Shown: positions 14,869-22,472 of the stretch, in pieces
Layout of the letters: each line of letters opens with the position of its first letter
Numbering within the stretch: position 1 is the stretch's first letter
Assembly (NCBI GenBank): GCA_002364555.1
Contig: DEYM01000167.1
Coordinates: 52,781-78,562 of the forward strand
Source: Phycisphaerales bacterium UBA3158
GTDB lineage: Bacteria > Planctomycetota > Phycisphaerae > Phycisphaerales > SM1A02
Direction: 5' to 3'
DNA: 25,782 bases
Notes under the pieces: model-generated
The model's input: only the letters and a program-made list of their open reading frames with translations
The model's database searches: none
What the model was told of the DNA's origin: nothing
Position numbers and translations under genes: made by a program

Positions 14869-15737
14869 CGTGTGGATCCTCGCTTGCGATCAAGGAAGAA
14901 GATGATGTTGCCAACGACGATCAGCAGCAGCATCAGAAGGTGAGCCACGAACTGTGGACCCATTCGCTGAAAAGCGGCGGTCGTCGAGAACATCGAGTTG
15001 ATCATTTCAGGCGTTGCCAACGACGGATACTCCTCGAGGAGAATCTGCTCGTAGCCAGCGGCCCCCTTGATGGCCGCCAGAAGACCAGCCATCGGATCCG
15101 GTATGTAGGGATAGAGCAGAGGCGCCTGGACTCCTGTGCAACCGGCCACCAGCGGAATGCCCGCAGGCGTCGCCGCGTACTGGACCCACTGCTTGGCTCC
15201 GGGATCGCCCGCACACACATTGACCATCAGGTCCATCGCCTTGGCGGACTTGATGTTCGCCGTCATCGGAATGTCTTCGAGAGACTGCTTCCTGGAGTCG
15301 GTGATGAACAGCTGCTTCCAGTCCACGATGATGTTCTTGATGACGGCTTCGCCACCTGGCTTGTAGCCGAATGACATGTAGTTCTCGCCATATTCGAGAC
15401 CCTCGAATTCCGTATCGAGAATCTTCATGGCATCCTCGATGAACGGCTCGCCAAGTGGCCAGAGGCACATGAAGTACACCTTGTGGCCCTTGAATCCGCA
15501 ATGACGAGTGAACGCCATGGCCATGGGGAGGAGTTCTCCCTGTGAACCGGGATCGAAATCGAAGGAGACGAGCACTCGCGAACCATCAGGCAGATCCTGA
15601 ATGGCATCGAAGACGCTGCGGTCCATGAGTGTCGGCTTGTTCGGCGGAAGGAACTTCAGCAGGACAGGCAGGGCTACCGCCACACCCATGAGCAGGAAGA
15701 TCCAGCGACGATCTAGGTTTCGGAGGAAATTCATCAT
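14865..15737 (-). CDS. Membrane-anchored protein of unknown function (MutL operon)
   Basis: 290 aa. An N-terminal helix (RWIFLLMGVAVALPVLLKFL, 11-30) and a C-terminal helix (about 263-282, then basic DRKRG) flank a soluble domain with alternating strands and helices: SRVLVSFDF (53-61), KVYFMCLWP (86-94), KQLFITDSR (141-149), then GIPLVAGCTGVQAP (193-206). The pattern suggests a Rossmann-like alpha/beta fold. Residues 193-231 resemble 337-372 of the 465-aa protein of the same operon (VAG..., Q.P, later D..G and A.Y), so the two may be related. GGAGG lies about 10 nt upstream of the ATG. I do not recognise an enzyme family. Confidence 0.85.
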   Translation of the reverse strand: MMNFLRNLDRRWIFLLMGVAVALPVLLKFLPPNKPTLMDRSVFDAIQDLPDGSRVLVSFDFDPGSQGELLPMAMAFTRHCGFKGHKVYFMCLWPLGEPFIEDAMKILDTEFEGLEYGENYMSFGYKPGGEAVIKNIIVDWKQLFITDSRKQSLEDIPMTANIKSAKAMDLMVNVCAGDPGAKQWVQYAATPAGIPLVAGCTGVQAPLLYPYIPDPMAGLLAAIKGAAGYEQILLEEYPSLATPEMINSMFSTTAAFQRMGPQFVAHLLMLLLIVVGNIIFFLDRKRGSTR

Positions 15738-15741
15738 GGGA

Positions 15742-16635
15742 TCAGTCCTCCGATCCGAGGTATGAACGATCGATGCCCAGAAGCACCTTCAGCGAGACAG
15801 AGACGATACCCAAGGCGATTCCGATCATGATGGCCCTGTTGCCCGCCTTCTGAGGAACATCCAGAATGATCTGGGTGAGGTTCTCGAGACGAAGACCATT
15901 GAGCAACTGATACCACCAACCGGTCAGGTGCTGGCTCATTTCCATCGCCATGGCCTGCTGGTCGGCAGCCATGCTGGCATACGAGACGCCTTCGAATGTG
16001 AAGTTGTCCAGCATCACTCCGTTCTGAACCTGAATGGCGATCGCCTTGGCGAATTCCTGTGTCGCTTCGGGGAACGATGCGACATACGAGGCGATGTCGG
16101 GAAGGAAACTCGTCAGCCATACGCCTGCGTAGATCTGACCCAGCAGAACGATGAACGCCGTGCCGAGCAGGAGAGTCGCCTCGATGTTCTTGGCACGGAA
16201 CGCCCTGAACGCCGCCGATGCGATGTAGAACGCCAGCATGGCGAACATCGTGGCCGTCAGCGGCTTGTAGACGTAGGAGTAGATCCACCAGAATGGAACG
16301 CCTTCCTGGGAAACCAGTGGGGCCGTCCATGGATTGTCAGGTGAAATCATGGTCGGCATGGCGCCGATCTTGAAGATTCCGATGATCAGCGTGATGAAGA
16401 ATGCCAGGAGCGTGATCGCTCCATAGGCCCATCCCGGCTTCTTGTTGGAGATCTTGGAGAGGTTGAGCATGATGAGGTTGCCCGCACCAAGCACCATGGC
16501 ACCTGCCGAGAGAATGATGAACATCTCCATGGCAGTCGCACCCCATTGCTCCGTAGCGGGGATGAAGTACGTCGCGATCAGCAGAAAGCCGATCGAAGCC
16601 GCCAAGATGAGAGGAATAGTCCGCTTCACTAGCAT
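15742..16635 (-). CDS. Polytopic membrane protein of unknown function (MutL operon)
   Basis: 297 aa; its ATG overlaps the preceding stop as TAATG and GGAGG lies 6 nt upstream, an excellent site. Predicted helices: about 6-26, 34-56, 70-91, 125-147, 153-177 and 268-287. A loop at 92-124 rich in Pro/Trp (NPWTAPL, PFWWIYSY) and a polar segment at 178-265 lie between helices. No conserved charged residue within a helix points to a transport mechanism. Its position between the DUF6754-like and the 290-aa gene implies a subunit role. Confidence 0.85.
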   Translation of the reverse strand: MLVKRTIPLILAASIGFLLIATYFIPATEQWGATAMEMFIILSAGAMVLGAGNLIMLNLSKISNKKPGWAYGAITLLAFFITLIIGIFKIGAMPTMISPDNPWTAPLVSQEGVPFWWIYSYVYKPLTATMFAMLAFYIASAAFRAFRAKNIEATLLLGTAFIVLLGQIYAGVWLTSFLPDIASYVASFPEATQEFAKAIAIQVQNGVMLDNFTFEGVSYASMAADQQAMAMEMSQHLTGWWYQLLNGLRLENLTQIILDVPQKAGNRAIMIGIALGIVSVSLKVLLGIDRSYLGSED

Positions 16636-18032
16636 TAGTTTCCTCCCCCATCAATGGCGGGTTGGGCATCTTGATCCTCTTCCATGAGCTGCTCCAGTTC
16701 GCCATCGAGAATGGCGACCTTGAGCTCATTGGGGACAAGTCCGTCCTCGCCAAGAATATTGTTCGTGATGTACATGTCAGCCATACGCAACGGCTTGCTG
16801 TCAGGAACGACCGTGGCCAGCGTCGCCAGGAGACAGCCCAGAATGAGCAGGACCGCAGCGATGATCTTGCCGACATCCTGACCCTTGAGCGAGCCCAGCT
16901 GTTCCGGATCGTTCGAGAGATAGGCCGAGGCTGCAAAGAACTCCTCGCCGATCAGTGTGTAGTCACAGGCCGCCACGAAGAACGGAAGCTGCGAGGGCAT
17001 GGCGGTACCAGCCACCTGAATCGCTCCAATGGAATTGGCTGTCTCGGCCAGAATCAGCGATTCGGCGTAGAAGGCACCCATGTAGAAGCAGGCTGCGGGC
17101 TTCTCCCGAACCATGACCCCCTGGACACCGGCCGTGTAGCCGAACTGTTCATCGGTCAGGTAGTAGATGTTGTCCTCGTTGTAGGCGTCCGGACGTCCTT
17201 CGCCGAGATAGGCGGCTTCGACCGTCTCGCGAGCAGTGGTCATCACCAGTGATCGAGCCGTGGGAACCTTCAACTCGGCATCGTATTGAGCGGCCGTTCG
17301 AGCCACGTTCGAGAGCACCGTGATGCCCGCGACCGTCTGGATGTCGTTGATGTCGAGAATTCCCGGGACGAAGAGGACAGGCTTGCCCATCTCCGTCGAT
17401 CGGCCGACCGCCTCGGTCACCGCTTCCAGACCGGCAATCGGACGAACCTTGATCGTGCCTCCACGCTTGGCGTAGAAGACGAAGTAGATGATCACGATAC
17501 TGATCAACATCATGATGATGAAGAACCAGAGCTTGCCGAGGTTGAGGTACTGCATCTCGGCCACCACCGGTTTGTCGGCGACCGCCAGCGGTGAGAAGCT
17601 GTTGCCCACACCTGAGGCGGCAACGGCGTATACGTAGGTCATGCCCGCATCCACGTTCTCGTCGAGGAACTGGTTGACGGAATAGGGAACCGACCCGACC
17701 GGCTGATTGGCTTCGTAGTCGAAGTCATCCGAAAAGCCCAGCTCGTACCCCTGCCCCGCAGGTGTCTCGGCTCCACTTTCCAGGCCAGCTGCCGTGGGCA
17801 GTACTTCCCTGTAGATCACGTAGCCGATCACCCCGTGGGAACCGTCTTTCAATACTCGATCGTCAGGGGACAGGCTCCATTTCACCATCACCTGGCCACC
17901 GACGTCGTTCGGGACGTCTTCGGCAACCACGTTGGCGGGCCCTGAAAGGGACAGCGTTTCACCATGAGACATGGCTGGCTGGAAACCCAACAGGACCAGG
18001 AGGAGAACTAGGGCTCGAATCATGCCACTCAT
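16635..18032 (-). CDS. DUF6754-like membrane protein with fibronectin-III-like N-terminus
   Basis: 465 aa. Residues 1-24 are a signal peptide. Residues 28-155 look like a fibronectin-III domain (VKWSLSPDD, GYVIYRE, YVYAVAAS). A membrane helix follows (168-187, then KRGG), then an alpha/beta domain at about 195-385 and a second helix at 389-409, with an acidic tail (EQLMEEDQD). The central domain (PVLFVPGILDIND, AACFYMGAFYAES, GAIQVAGTA) is what I recall as DUF6754, uncharacterised; I hold that name loosely. Start: the ATG at 18032 overlaps the upstream stop, but GAGGA is better spaced (9 nt) for the ATG at 18023, which may be the true start. The stop overlaps the next gene by one base. Confidence 0.85.
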   Translation of the reverse strand: MSGMIRALVLLLVLLGFQPAMSHGETLSLSGPANVVAEDVPNDVGGQVMVKWSLSPDDRVLKDGSHGVIGYVIYREVLPTAAGLESGAETPAGQGYELGFSDDFDYEANQPVGSVPYSVNQFLDENVDAGMTYVYAVAASGVGNSFSPLAVADKPVVAEMQYLNLGKLWFFIIMMLISIVIIYFVFYAKRGGTIKVRPIAGLEAVTEAVGRSTEMGKPVLFVPGILDINDIQTVAGITVLSNVARTAAQYDAELKVPTARSLVMTTARETVEAAYLGEGRPDAYNEDNIYYLTDEQFGYTAGVQGVMVREKPAACFYMGAFYAESLILAETANSIGAIQVAGTAMPSQLPFFVAACDYTLIGEEFFAASAYLSNDPEQLGSLKGQDVGKIIAAVLLILGCLLATLATVVPDSKPLRMADMYITNNILGEDGLVPNELKVAILDGELEQLMEEDQDAQPAIDGGGN

Positions 18033-19153
18033 TCCTCGATCAGTTCCACATTAGCTCGTGGCACGATTGCCTTCTCACCGGAGGGGAACGTGACCTCCAG
18101 AACGCGAGCTTTCGATCCGGAACCCAGTACATGCGGCTTGGCAGGTAGATCGGAAACCTTCCCGATCATGCCGAACCAGGGATCACGAATCACACGAAGA
18201 AGACGACCAGCTTCCAGCTGGCCTTCCTCGAATTGACCTTCATTTGCGGCAGGCGGCACCGATTCCAATGGAATGATTATCTCAGGCCGCATGACACCGG
18301 CACGGATCTGAGTGGCGCCGTTGATGGATGCCACTCGACCTTCGAACTCGCGAAGCATCGCGTAGGTCCGATCAGCCATGGCGATTTCACCAAAGCCCTC
18401 GGTGACGATCACCGTGATGCCGAGATTCTCACGACCCGTGATGGCCACACCAAGGTCGTATCCGAGGAGTTCCTTGAGATCCTGATCATCGATGCCACCG
18501 GAGATGATTCCAGCAGCCTTCACTTCACGAGCACGCTGGATCGCCTCGACCGTCATCCGGGCGCCGCCGATGATGAGGCAACCTGCCATGTCATCCGTGA
18601 TCAGATCGGCCGTCAATTCCTGGTCGTGCCCCGAACCGACGACCCGGATCTTGCCCTGGGTCTCGCCGCCGACACCGAAGATGCCCTGCATGTAGGCCAC
18701 ATCGGCCTCGATCTCACATCCCTCATGCTCGGAGACGCTGACCACCTGACCACTCATGTAGGCCTTGACCTGCACTGGAAGCGGTGCGCCTCGAATGATG
18801 ACCTGGCCGGTGACCGGAGAAATCGTCTCGACCGTGCCTTCGAATCTGGACTTCACGGTGTTCTTGAACATTCCGAACATGCCCTTGCTCTGGGCCATCG
18901 GCTCGTCAAGGGCGATGGCATCGCCCTCCGCCTTGAGCATGCAGGCGACGACATCGGCCGGGGGCAGCGACATCTGATTGGCGAGATTGACCGGATGGAC
19001 GTTGCCTGGCAGATTCGTCTCGGCGACGATGTCGCCGGCATTCACCTGATCATTGATCTTCACACGCACATCGCCGGAGATCGGCAGACGTCGCATGATG
19101 CGATGTTTCTTGTGCCGGGTTACCAGCAATCCTGGGGTATAGGCCTTGGCCAC
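18029..19153 (-). CDS. Barrel-sandwich-hybrid plus KOW-like domain protein (MutL operon)
   Basis: 374 aa with a GTG start preceded by AGGAG at 7 nt; no signal peptide or membrane segment, so cytoplasmic. Residues about 20-150 alternate Gly-rich short strands as in lipoyl/biotinyl or RnfC-type barrel-sandwich domains (VKINDQVNAGDIVAETNLPG, FEGTVETISPVTGQVII). No EAMKM-type biotin or lipoyl lysine motif is present. A middle alpha/beta part (about 185-260) contains GCLIIGGARMT, AAGIISGGI and ITVIVTEGFGE. The last 60 residues resemble a KOW domain (GRLLRVIRDPWFGMIGKVSD and VPRANVELIEE). It lies 21 nt after the MutL-like gene and overlaps the DUF6754-like gene by 4 nt, so it is a likely adaptor between the ATPase and the membrane subunits. 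Confidence 0.85.
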   Translation of the reverse strand: MAKAYTPGLLVTRHKKHRIMRRLPISGDVRVKINDQVNAGDIVAETNLPGNVHPVNLANQMSLPPADVVACMLKAEGDAIALDEPMAQSKGMFGMFKNTVKSRFEGTVETISPVTGQVIIRGAPLPVQVKAYMSGQVVSVSEHEGCEIEADVAYMQGIFGVGGETQGKIRVVGSGHDQELTADLITDDMAGCLIIGGARMTVEAIQRAREVKAAGIISGGIDDQDLKELLGYDLGVAITGRENLGITVIVTEGFGEIAMADRTYAMLREFEGRVASINGATQIRAGVMRPEIIIPLESVPPAANEGQFEEGQLEAGRLLRVIRDPWFGMIGKVSDLPAKPHVLGSGSKARVLEVTFPSGEKAIVPRANVELIEE

Positions 19154-19174
19154 GACAATGCTCCTGCTGGACGA

Positions 19175-21001
19175 TCAGACGCCCACGGGTTCCGTTTCTT
19201 CCTTGTACACGTCGAGGGCGTCAAGCCAACCCTGTACGGTTGCCTGACAGGAGGATCGTTCCTCCGGAAGTGTCAGCGAGCGACCTCGTCCATCAAGGAT
19301 CAGGCCGACGGTACCACCGCGAACCGATCTTTGCACTTTCTTGCCCGCTCCCTCTCCAAGATCGATTCCTCGAGCCGGCGACAGCGTGATGGTCCCCGTC
19401 TCGTGTTCTTCGAACGGCAGGAGCTGTATCTCACCACCGCTAATTTCCCCCGAAGCGGTGCGGTCACCTGTCAATTCGTACTTGAAGCAGGACTTTCCAG
19501 CCTTGGGCTGGCCTGCCGCACAGACGCTCGTACCCAGATAGACCAGACAGTCGCGATCGAAGACCTGCTCGGCCGCCTTGGGATGGACGCTTGAGAGCAC
19601 ACCCAGATGGGGCATCATGAAGATGGAGTCCTTGGCCAGCATGGTCACGCCTTCGGGCTCGAAGGCGTCGATGAGCATCATGGCCGTCTGATGCATGCGA
19701 GGAGCATGGCTGAGCACACCGCCGGAAGCAACCAGGAGATCCAGCGTCATGTTGTTGACGATGGTCTGTCCACTGGTCTGCTGACTGAAGGTGTCTCCGA
19801 CCGTGCGCTGCTGCTGGACGCCCTTGAGCGTCGTCGCGAATTCCTTGTGCTGCTTGTACGCCAGACGCAACGCTTCACGGGCAACGGCCTGCTCGAACAT
19901 CAGGGCCTCCCGCGTCTGCGGAATCGTCGTCGGCCGGATCATCTTGTTCTTCACATGGTTGCGAAGCTCCCGTTCGTTCATGTCGAAGGGGACCCATCGC
20001 AGGACGTTGGGCATCGTGGCTTCAGCGCAGACATTCGAGATCGAATAGGACATCCCGAGATTGGCGCTGACGGTCCTGTTGAAGGTCTTCTCGAAGACGC
20101 TGAACACGTCTGTCGTCGCACCACCGATGTCGACACCGACGACATTGATGTCCTGCAGGCGAGCGACCGTCTGGAGAATGTCGCCCACGGCACCCGGAGT
20201 GGGCATGATGGGCGCGCCTGTCCAGCTCATGAGCTTCTCATAGCCGGGAGCCTGTGCCATCACGTGCTCGAGGAAGATGTCGTGGATCTTGTCCCGGGCG
20301 GGCCCGAGGTTCTCACGCTCGAGAACGGGACGAAGATTATCCACTATCTGCAGGTCGAATCCGCCTTCGTCGAACACCTCGGATACCGCTTCTCGTGCGT
20401 CCTTGTTGCCGGCATAGATGATGGGCATCGAATAATCGCTGCCGAATCGCGGCTGCGGTTTCGCCGGAGCCACCAGTTCCGCGATCTGAACGACCTTGCC
20501 GGTCGTACCCCCATCGGTACCTCCGGAGATGAGGATCATGTCGGGCCTGAGATCGCGAATGCGCTGGATCTGATCATGGGGACGGCGACCGTCGTTGGCG
20601 GCGATCACATCCATGACGATGGACCCGGCACCCAGGGCAGCTCGCTTGGCACTGGCCGCCGTCATTTCGGCGATTACGCCCGCCACCATCATCTGCAGGC
20701 CACCGCCGGCGGATGAGGTCGAGATGTAGATGTCACACCCTTCGGTGTCCGTCGCCGGGGAAATGATTCGACCGTCATCATCAACAAGACGGCGATCAGC
20801 CAATTCGGCGATTTCCGTCACCGAATTGACGACACCCATGGTGACGTCGGCAAATGGTTTTTCAACGGTCGTAGGAGCCTCACCACGGTGGGTCTGACGA
20901 TATTCACCATCCACATATTGGATGAGAATGGCCTTGGTGGTGGTACTCCCGCAGTCTGTTGCAAGAATGACCTTGATCTGGTCAGGATCGATGTTCGTCA
21001 T
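19175..21001 (-). CDS. MutL/GlmL-like ASKHA ATPase (glutamate mutase reactivase family)
   Basis: 608 aa. The ASKHA (actin/Hsp70/sugar kinase) fold is shown by phosphate-1 ATDCGSTTTKAIL (14-26) and phosphate-2 GVDIGGATTDVFSV (289-302). Family hallmarks of MutL/GlmL are SSAGGGLQMMVAGV (96-109), LISGGTDGGTTG (157-168) and the IIYAGNKDA segment (194-202). Known MutL/GlmL proteins use ATP to release damaged cobalamin from glutamate mutase. No mutase S or E subunit gene is present here, and every neighbour is an unknown protein of the same operon, so I infer a different client. It begins 20 nt inside the 132-aa gene upstream. The family call is firm; the role is not. Confidence 0.9.
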   Translation of the reverse strand: MTNIDPDQIKVILATDCGSTTTKAILIQYVDGEYRQTHRGEAPTTVEKPFADVTMGVVNSVTEIAELADRRLVDDDGRIISPATDTEGCDIYISTSSAGGGLQMMVAGVIAEMTAASAKRAALGAGSIVMDVIAANDGRRPHDQIQRIRDLRPDMILISGGTDGGTTGKVVQIAELVAPAKPQPRFGSDYSMPIIYAGNKDAREAVSEVFDEGGFDLQIVDNLRPVLERENLGPARDKIHDIFLEHVMAQAPGYEKLMSWTGAPIMPTPGAVGDILQTVARLQDINVVGVDIGGATTDVFSVFEKTFNRTVSANLGMSYSISNVCAEATMPNVLRWVPFDMNERELRNHVKNKMIRPTTIPQTREALMFEQAVAREALRLAYKQHKEFATTLKGVQQQRTVGDTFSQQTSGQTIVNNMTLDLLVASGGVLSHAPRMHQTAMMLIDAFEPEGVTMLAKDSIFMMPHLGVLSSVHPKAAEQVFDRDCLVYLGTSVCAAGQPKAGKSCFKYELTGDRTASGEISGGEIQLLPFEEHETGTITLSPARGIDLGEGAGKKVQRSVRGGTVGLILDGRGRSLTLPEERSSCQATVQGWLDALDVYKEETEPVGV

Positions 21002-21380
21002 CTGTATTTTGGTCCTGAGAAGCTTCGGGCAGTTGGTTGGATTCGATTTCCTCAGCCTCAGGACCTACCCGGTCCCAGTGCTCTAATCGCTGGCAAAGAT
21101 ACTCTACCGACCCTCTCTGCTCAAGAAAGGTGGCAAACTCCTCGATTGTGGGCCCATCGAGAATCACCGAGATGATGGGAGTGAAGAAGTGGATGGCCTG
21201 AGAGGCCACGTAGTTGAGGGGACGGCTCATTTCAAGGGCCATGAGGGCCGGAAGGGTCATTCCCCTCTTCACAACCGCCTTACAGACCCGATCGCAGATT
21301 TCGGCCTGTCGCTCCGTGGGTTCGGCCGCACCGGGCTTGTCCACGGCGAAGGCATTTCTCATTCGATCTCGCCAGCTCAT
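20982..21380 (-). CDS. Small protein of unknown function upstream of MutL-like ATPase
   Basis: 132 aa. Its ATG overlaps the PH-like gene's stop by 4 nt and its end overlaps the MutL-like gene by 20 nt, so it is embedded in the operon. Residues 20-50 are helical (ERQAEICDRVCKAVVKRG), 54-75 a hydrophobic stretch (PLNYVASQAIHFFTPIISVIL) that could bind the membrane or form a core helix, 77-102 another helix (TIEEFATFLEQRG), and the last 30 residues are acidic and disordered. No enzyme motif is seen; a structural or adaptor role is likely. Confidence 0.82.
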   Translation of the reverse strand: MSWRDRMRNAFAVDKPGAAEPTERQAEICDRVCKAVVKRGMTLPALMALEMSRPLNYVASQAIHFFTPIISVILDGPTIEEFATFLEQRGSVEYLCQRLEHWDRVGPEAEEIESNQLPEASQDQNTDDEHRS

Positions 21381-21832
21381 GCCTTCGACCCCTTGATCGA
21401 TGTCATGGCCGATTTGATCCTTGGAATGATCTCTTCACCCCGGCCGGCGAAGAGCACGCTGATTCCACGACTGTCGAACATCCCTCCACGCTGGCGGGTG
21501 GACAGATAGCCGCCGGATGCATCATGAGGAAACCGTTGCAGGTCCTGCCAGCGAATGCTCCGGGTTCCGATCGGATATCGAACAGCGATTCCGTTTTCAT
21601 CCAGCCGGTAGGTGGTTGGCAGATAGAAACGATTCAGCATGAAGAACAGGAACAGAATGGATCCCGCACCGGCAAGCACCCCACCAAGGACATTCGGCAC
21701 GGCCAATGAGACCAACCAGCCACAGGCCAGCACCACGACACTGGCCATCACGGCCCTCAGTGGTTGCTCACGCAGTGGATGCGCAGTCCATTCCAGTGCG
21801 TCCCCTTGATGTCGTGTTGCCTCGTCCGTCAT
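21377..21832 (-). CDS. Two-helix membrane protein with PH-like domain, first gene of MutL operon
   Basis: 151 aa from the ATG at 21832, chosen because GGGGA lies 5 nt upstream; another in-frame ATG at 21844 adds four residues with no ribosome binding site. Two helices (about 27-47 and 50-67 in this numbering) precede a domain reading TTYRLDENGIAVRYPIGTRSIRWQDLQRF, the pattern of bacterial PH domains (bPH2-like): a strand, 'ENGI', then a strand with 'I.W.D...'. Such proteins are membrane anchored with a cytoplasmic PH fold. It heads the eight-gene operon; no clear promoter is visible in the 70 nt upstream. Confidence 0.8.
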   Translation of the reverse strand: MTDEATRHQGDALEWTAHPLREQPLRAVMASVVVLACGWLVSLAVPNVLGGVLAGAGSILFLFFMLNRFYLPTTYRLDENGIAVRYPIGTRSIRWQDLQRFPHDASGGYLSTRQRGGMFDSRGISVLFAGRGEEIIPRIKSAMTSIKGSKA

Positions 21833-21914
21833 CTGAATCCCCATGGAGAATGAACGGATCAGTGTAATGGGGTGAACACGAGGCGGGCTGGCTGACGGCC
21901 GAATCCATCCACCA

Positions 21915-22472
21915 TCAATCGACCCAGGCTTTCACGACACCGGGCAGGATGCATTCGAGGACATCGATTCGGTCGATCTCGATTCCCGCCTGAAGGAGAC
22001 TGATCGCCTGGGACTCCAGAAAATCAGGCCAGTGCCTCTGCCGAACATTGATACCGATGCCGATCACGGCCTGGTCACCCGATTGCTCGATCAGTACCCC
22101 GGCAAGCTTACGACCATCCAGCAGGACATCGTTGGGATGCTTCACCTTCAGACGAGCTGGCAGCAGTGGTTCGAGGCCCTTCACGATCGCTGCCGCCATG
22201 TCGATCGAGCGAGCCGGCTCATCTGTCCTGGGTAGACAGATGCTGAAGGCCAGGCCATCCGAGCCCGTATCCTCCCAGCTGTTGCCTCGCTGGCCACGGC
22301 CGGAGACCTGCCTCGATGCGACCACGAGTGAACCCGATCCCATGGCGCTTGCCATGTCCTGGGTACTGGAACAGGACAGTACGACCCTTCCCTCACGCAG
22401 AGGCGAGCCGATACGCTCGACCAGCGTCTCGACTCTATCCGGCCATTTCGAGATATCCAACAGGTTGGTCAT
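21915..22472 (-). CDS. birA: Biotin-[acetyl-CoA carboxylase] ligase (short form)
   Basis: 185 aa. BirA activates biotin to biotinyl-AMP and attaches it to the carboxylase BCCP subunit. Motifs: GRGQRGNSW (58-66, family GRGRxGRxW), KHPND (111-115, family KWPND) and RKLAGVLIE (121-129, with the lysine at 122). There is no N-terminal helix-turn-helix, so it is a group I non-repressor enzyme. It also ends soon after the catalytic core, so the SH3-like C-terminal domain is missing or minimal, which is shorter than usual. Its start overlaps nadC by 4 nt. The barrel-sandwich protein of the next operon has no biotin motif, so I do not link them. Confidence 0.9.
   Translation of the reverse strand: MTNLLDISKWPDRVETLVERIGSPLREGRVVLSCSSTQDMASAMGSGSLVVASRQVSGRGQRGNSWEDTGSDGLAFSICLPRTDEPARSIDMAAAIVKGLEPLLPARLKVKHPNDVLLDGRKLAGVLIEQSGDQAVIGIGINVRQRHWPDFLESQAISLLQAGIEIDRIDVLECILPGVVKAWVD

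Noticed and set aside
18029..19153. Possible biotinylation of the barrel-sandwich protein by the neighbouring BirA
   Set aside because: No AMKM-like or other plausible biotin lysine motif in the hairpin position; proximity of birA is probably chance.
18233..20716. Long plus-strand open frames (453 and 369 codons) opposite the MutL-like and adaptor genes
   Set aside because: They are mirror images of well-supported minus-strand genes with clear motifs; their products are His/Arg/Asp-rich with no family resemblance, as expected from antisense reading of such codon use.
19175..21001. Calling the MutL-like gene the DNA mismatch repair protein MutL
   Set aside because: It has ASKHA phosphate motifs, not the GHKL ATPase motifs of mismatch-repair MutL; only the name is shared.
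21845..21914. Promoter for the MutL operon
   Set aside because: A TACACT-like -10 is present on the minus strand but no acceptable -35 lies at 16-18 nt, so I do not annotate one; the operon may be read from the nadC-birA transcript.
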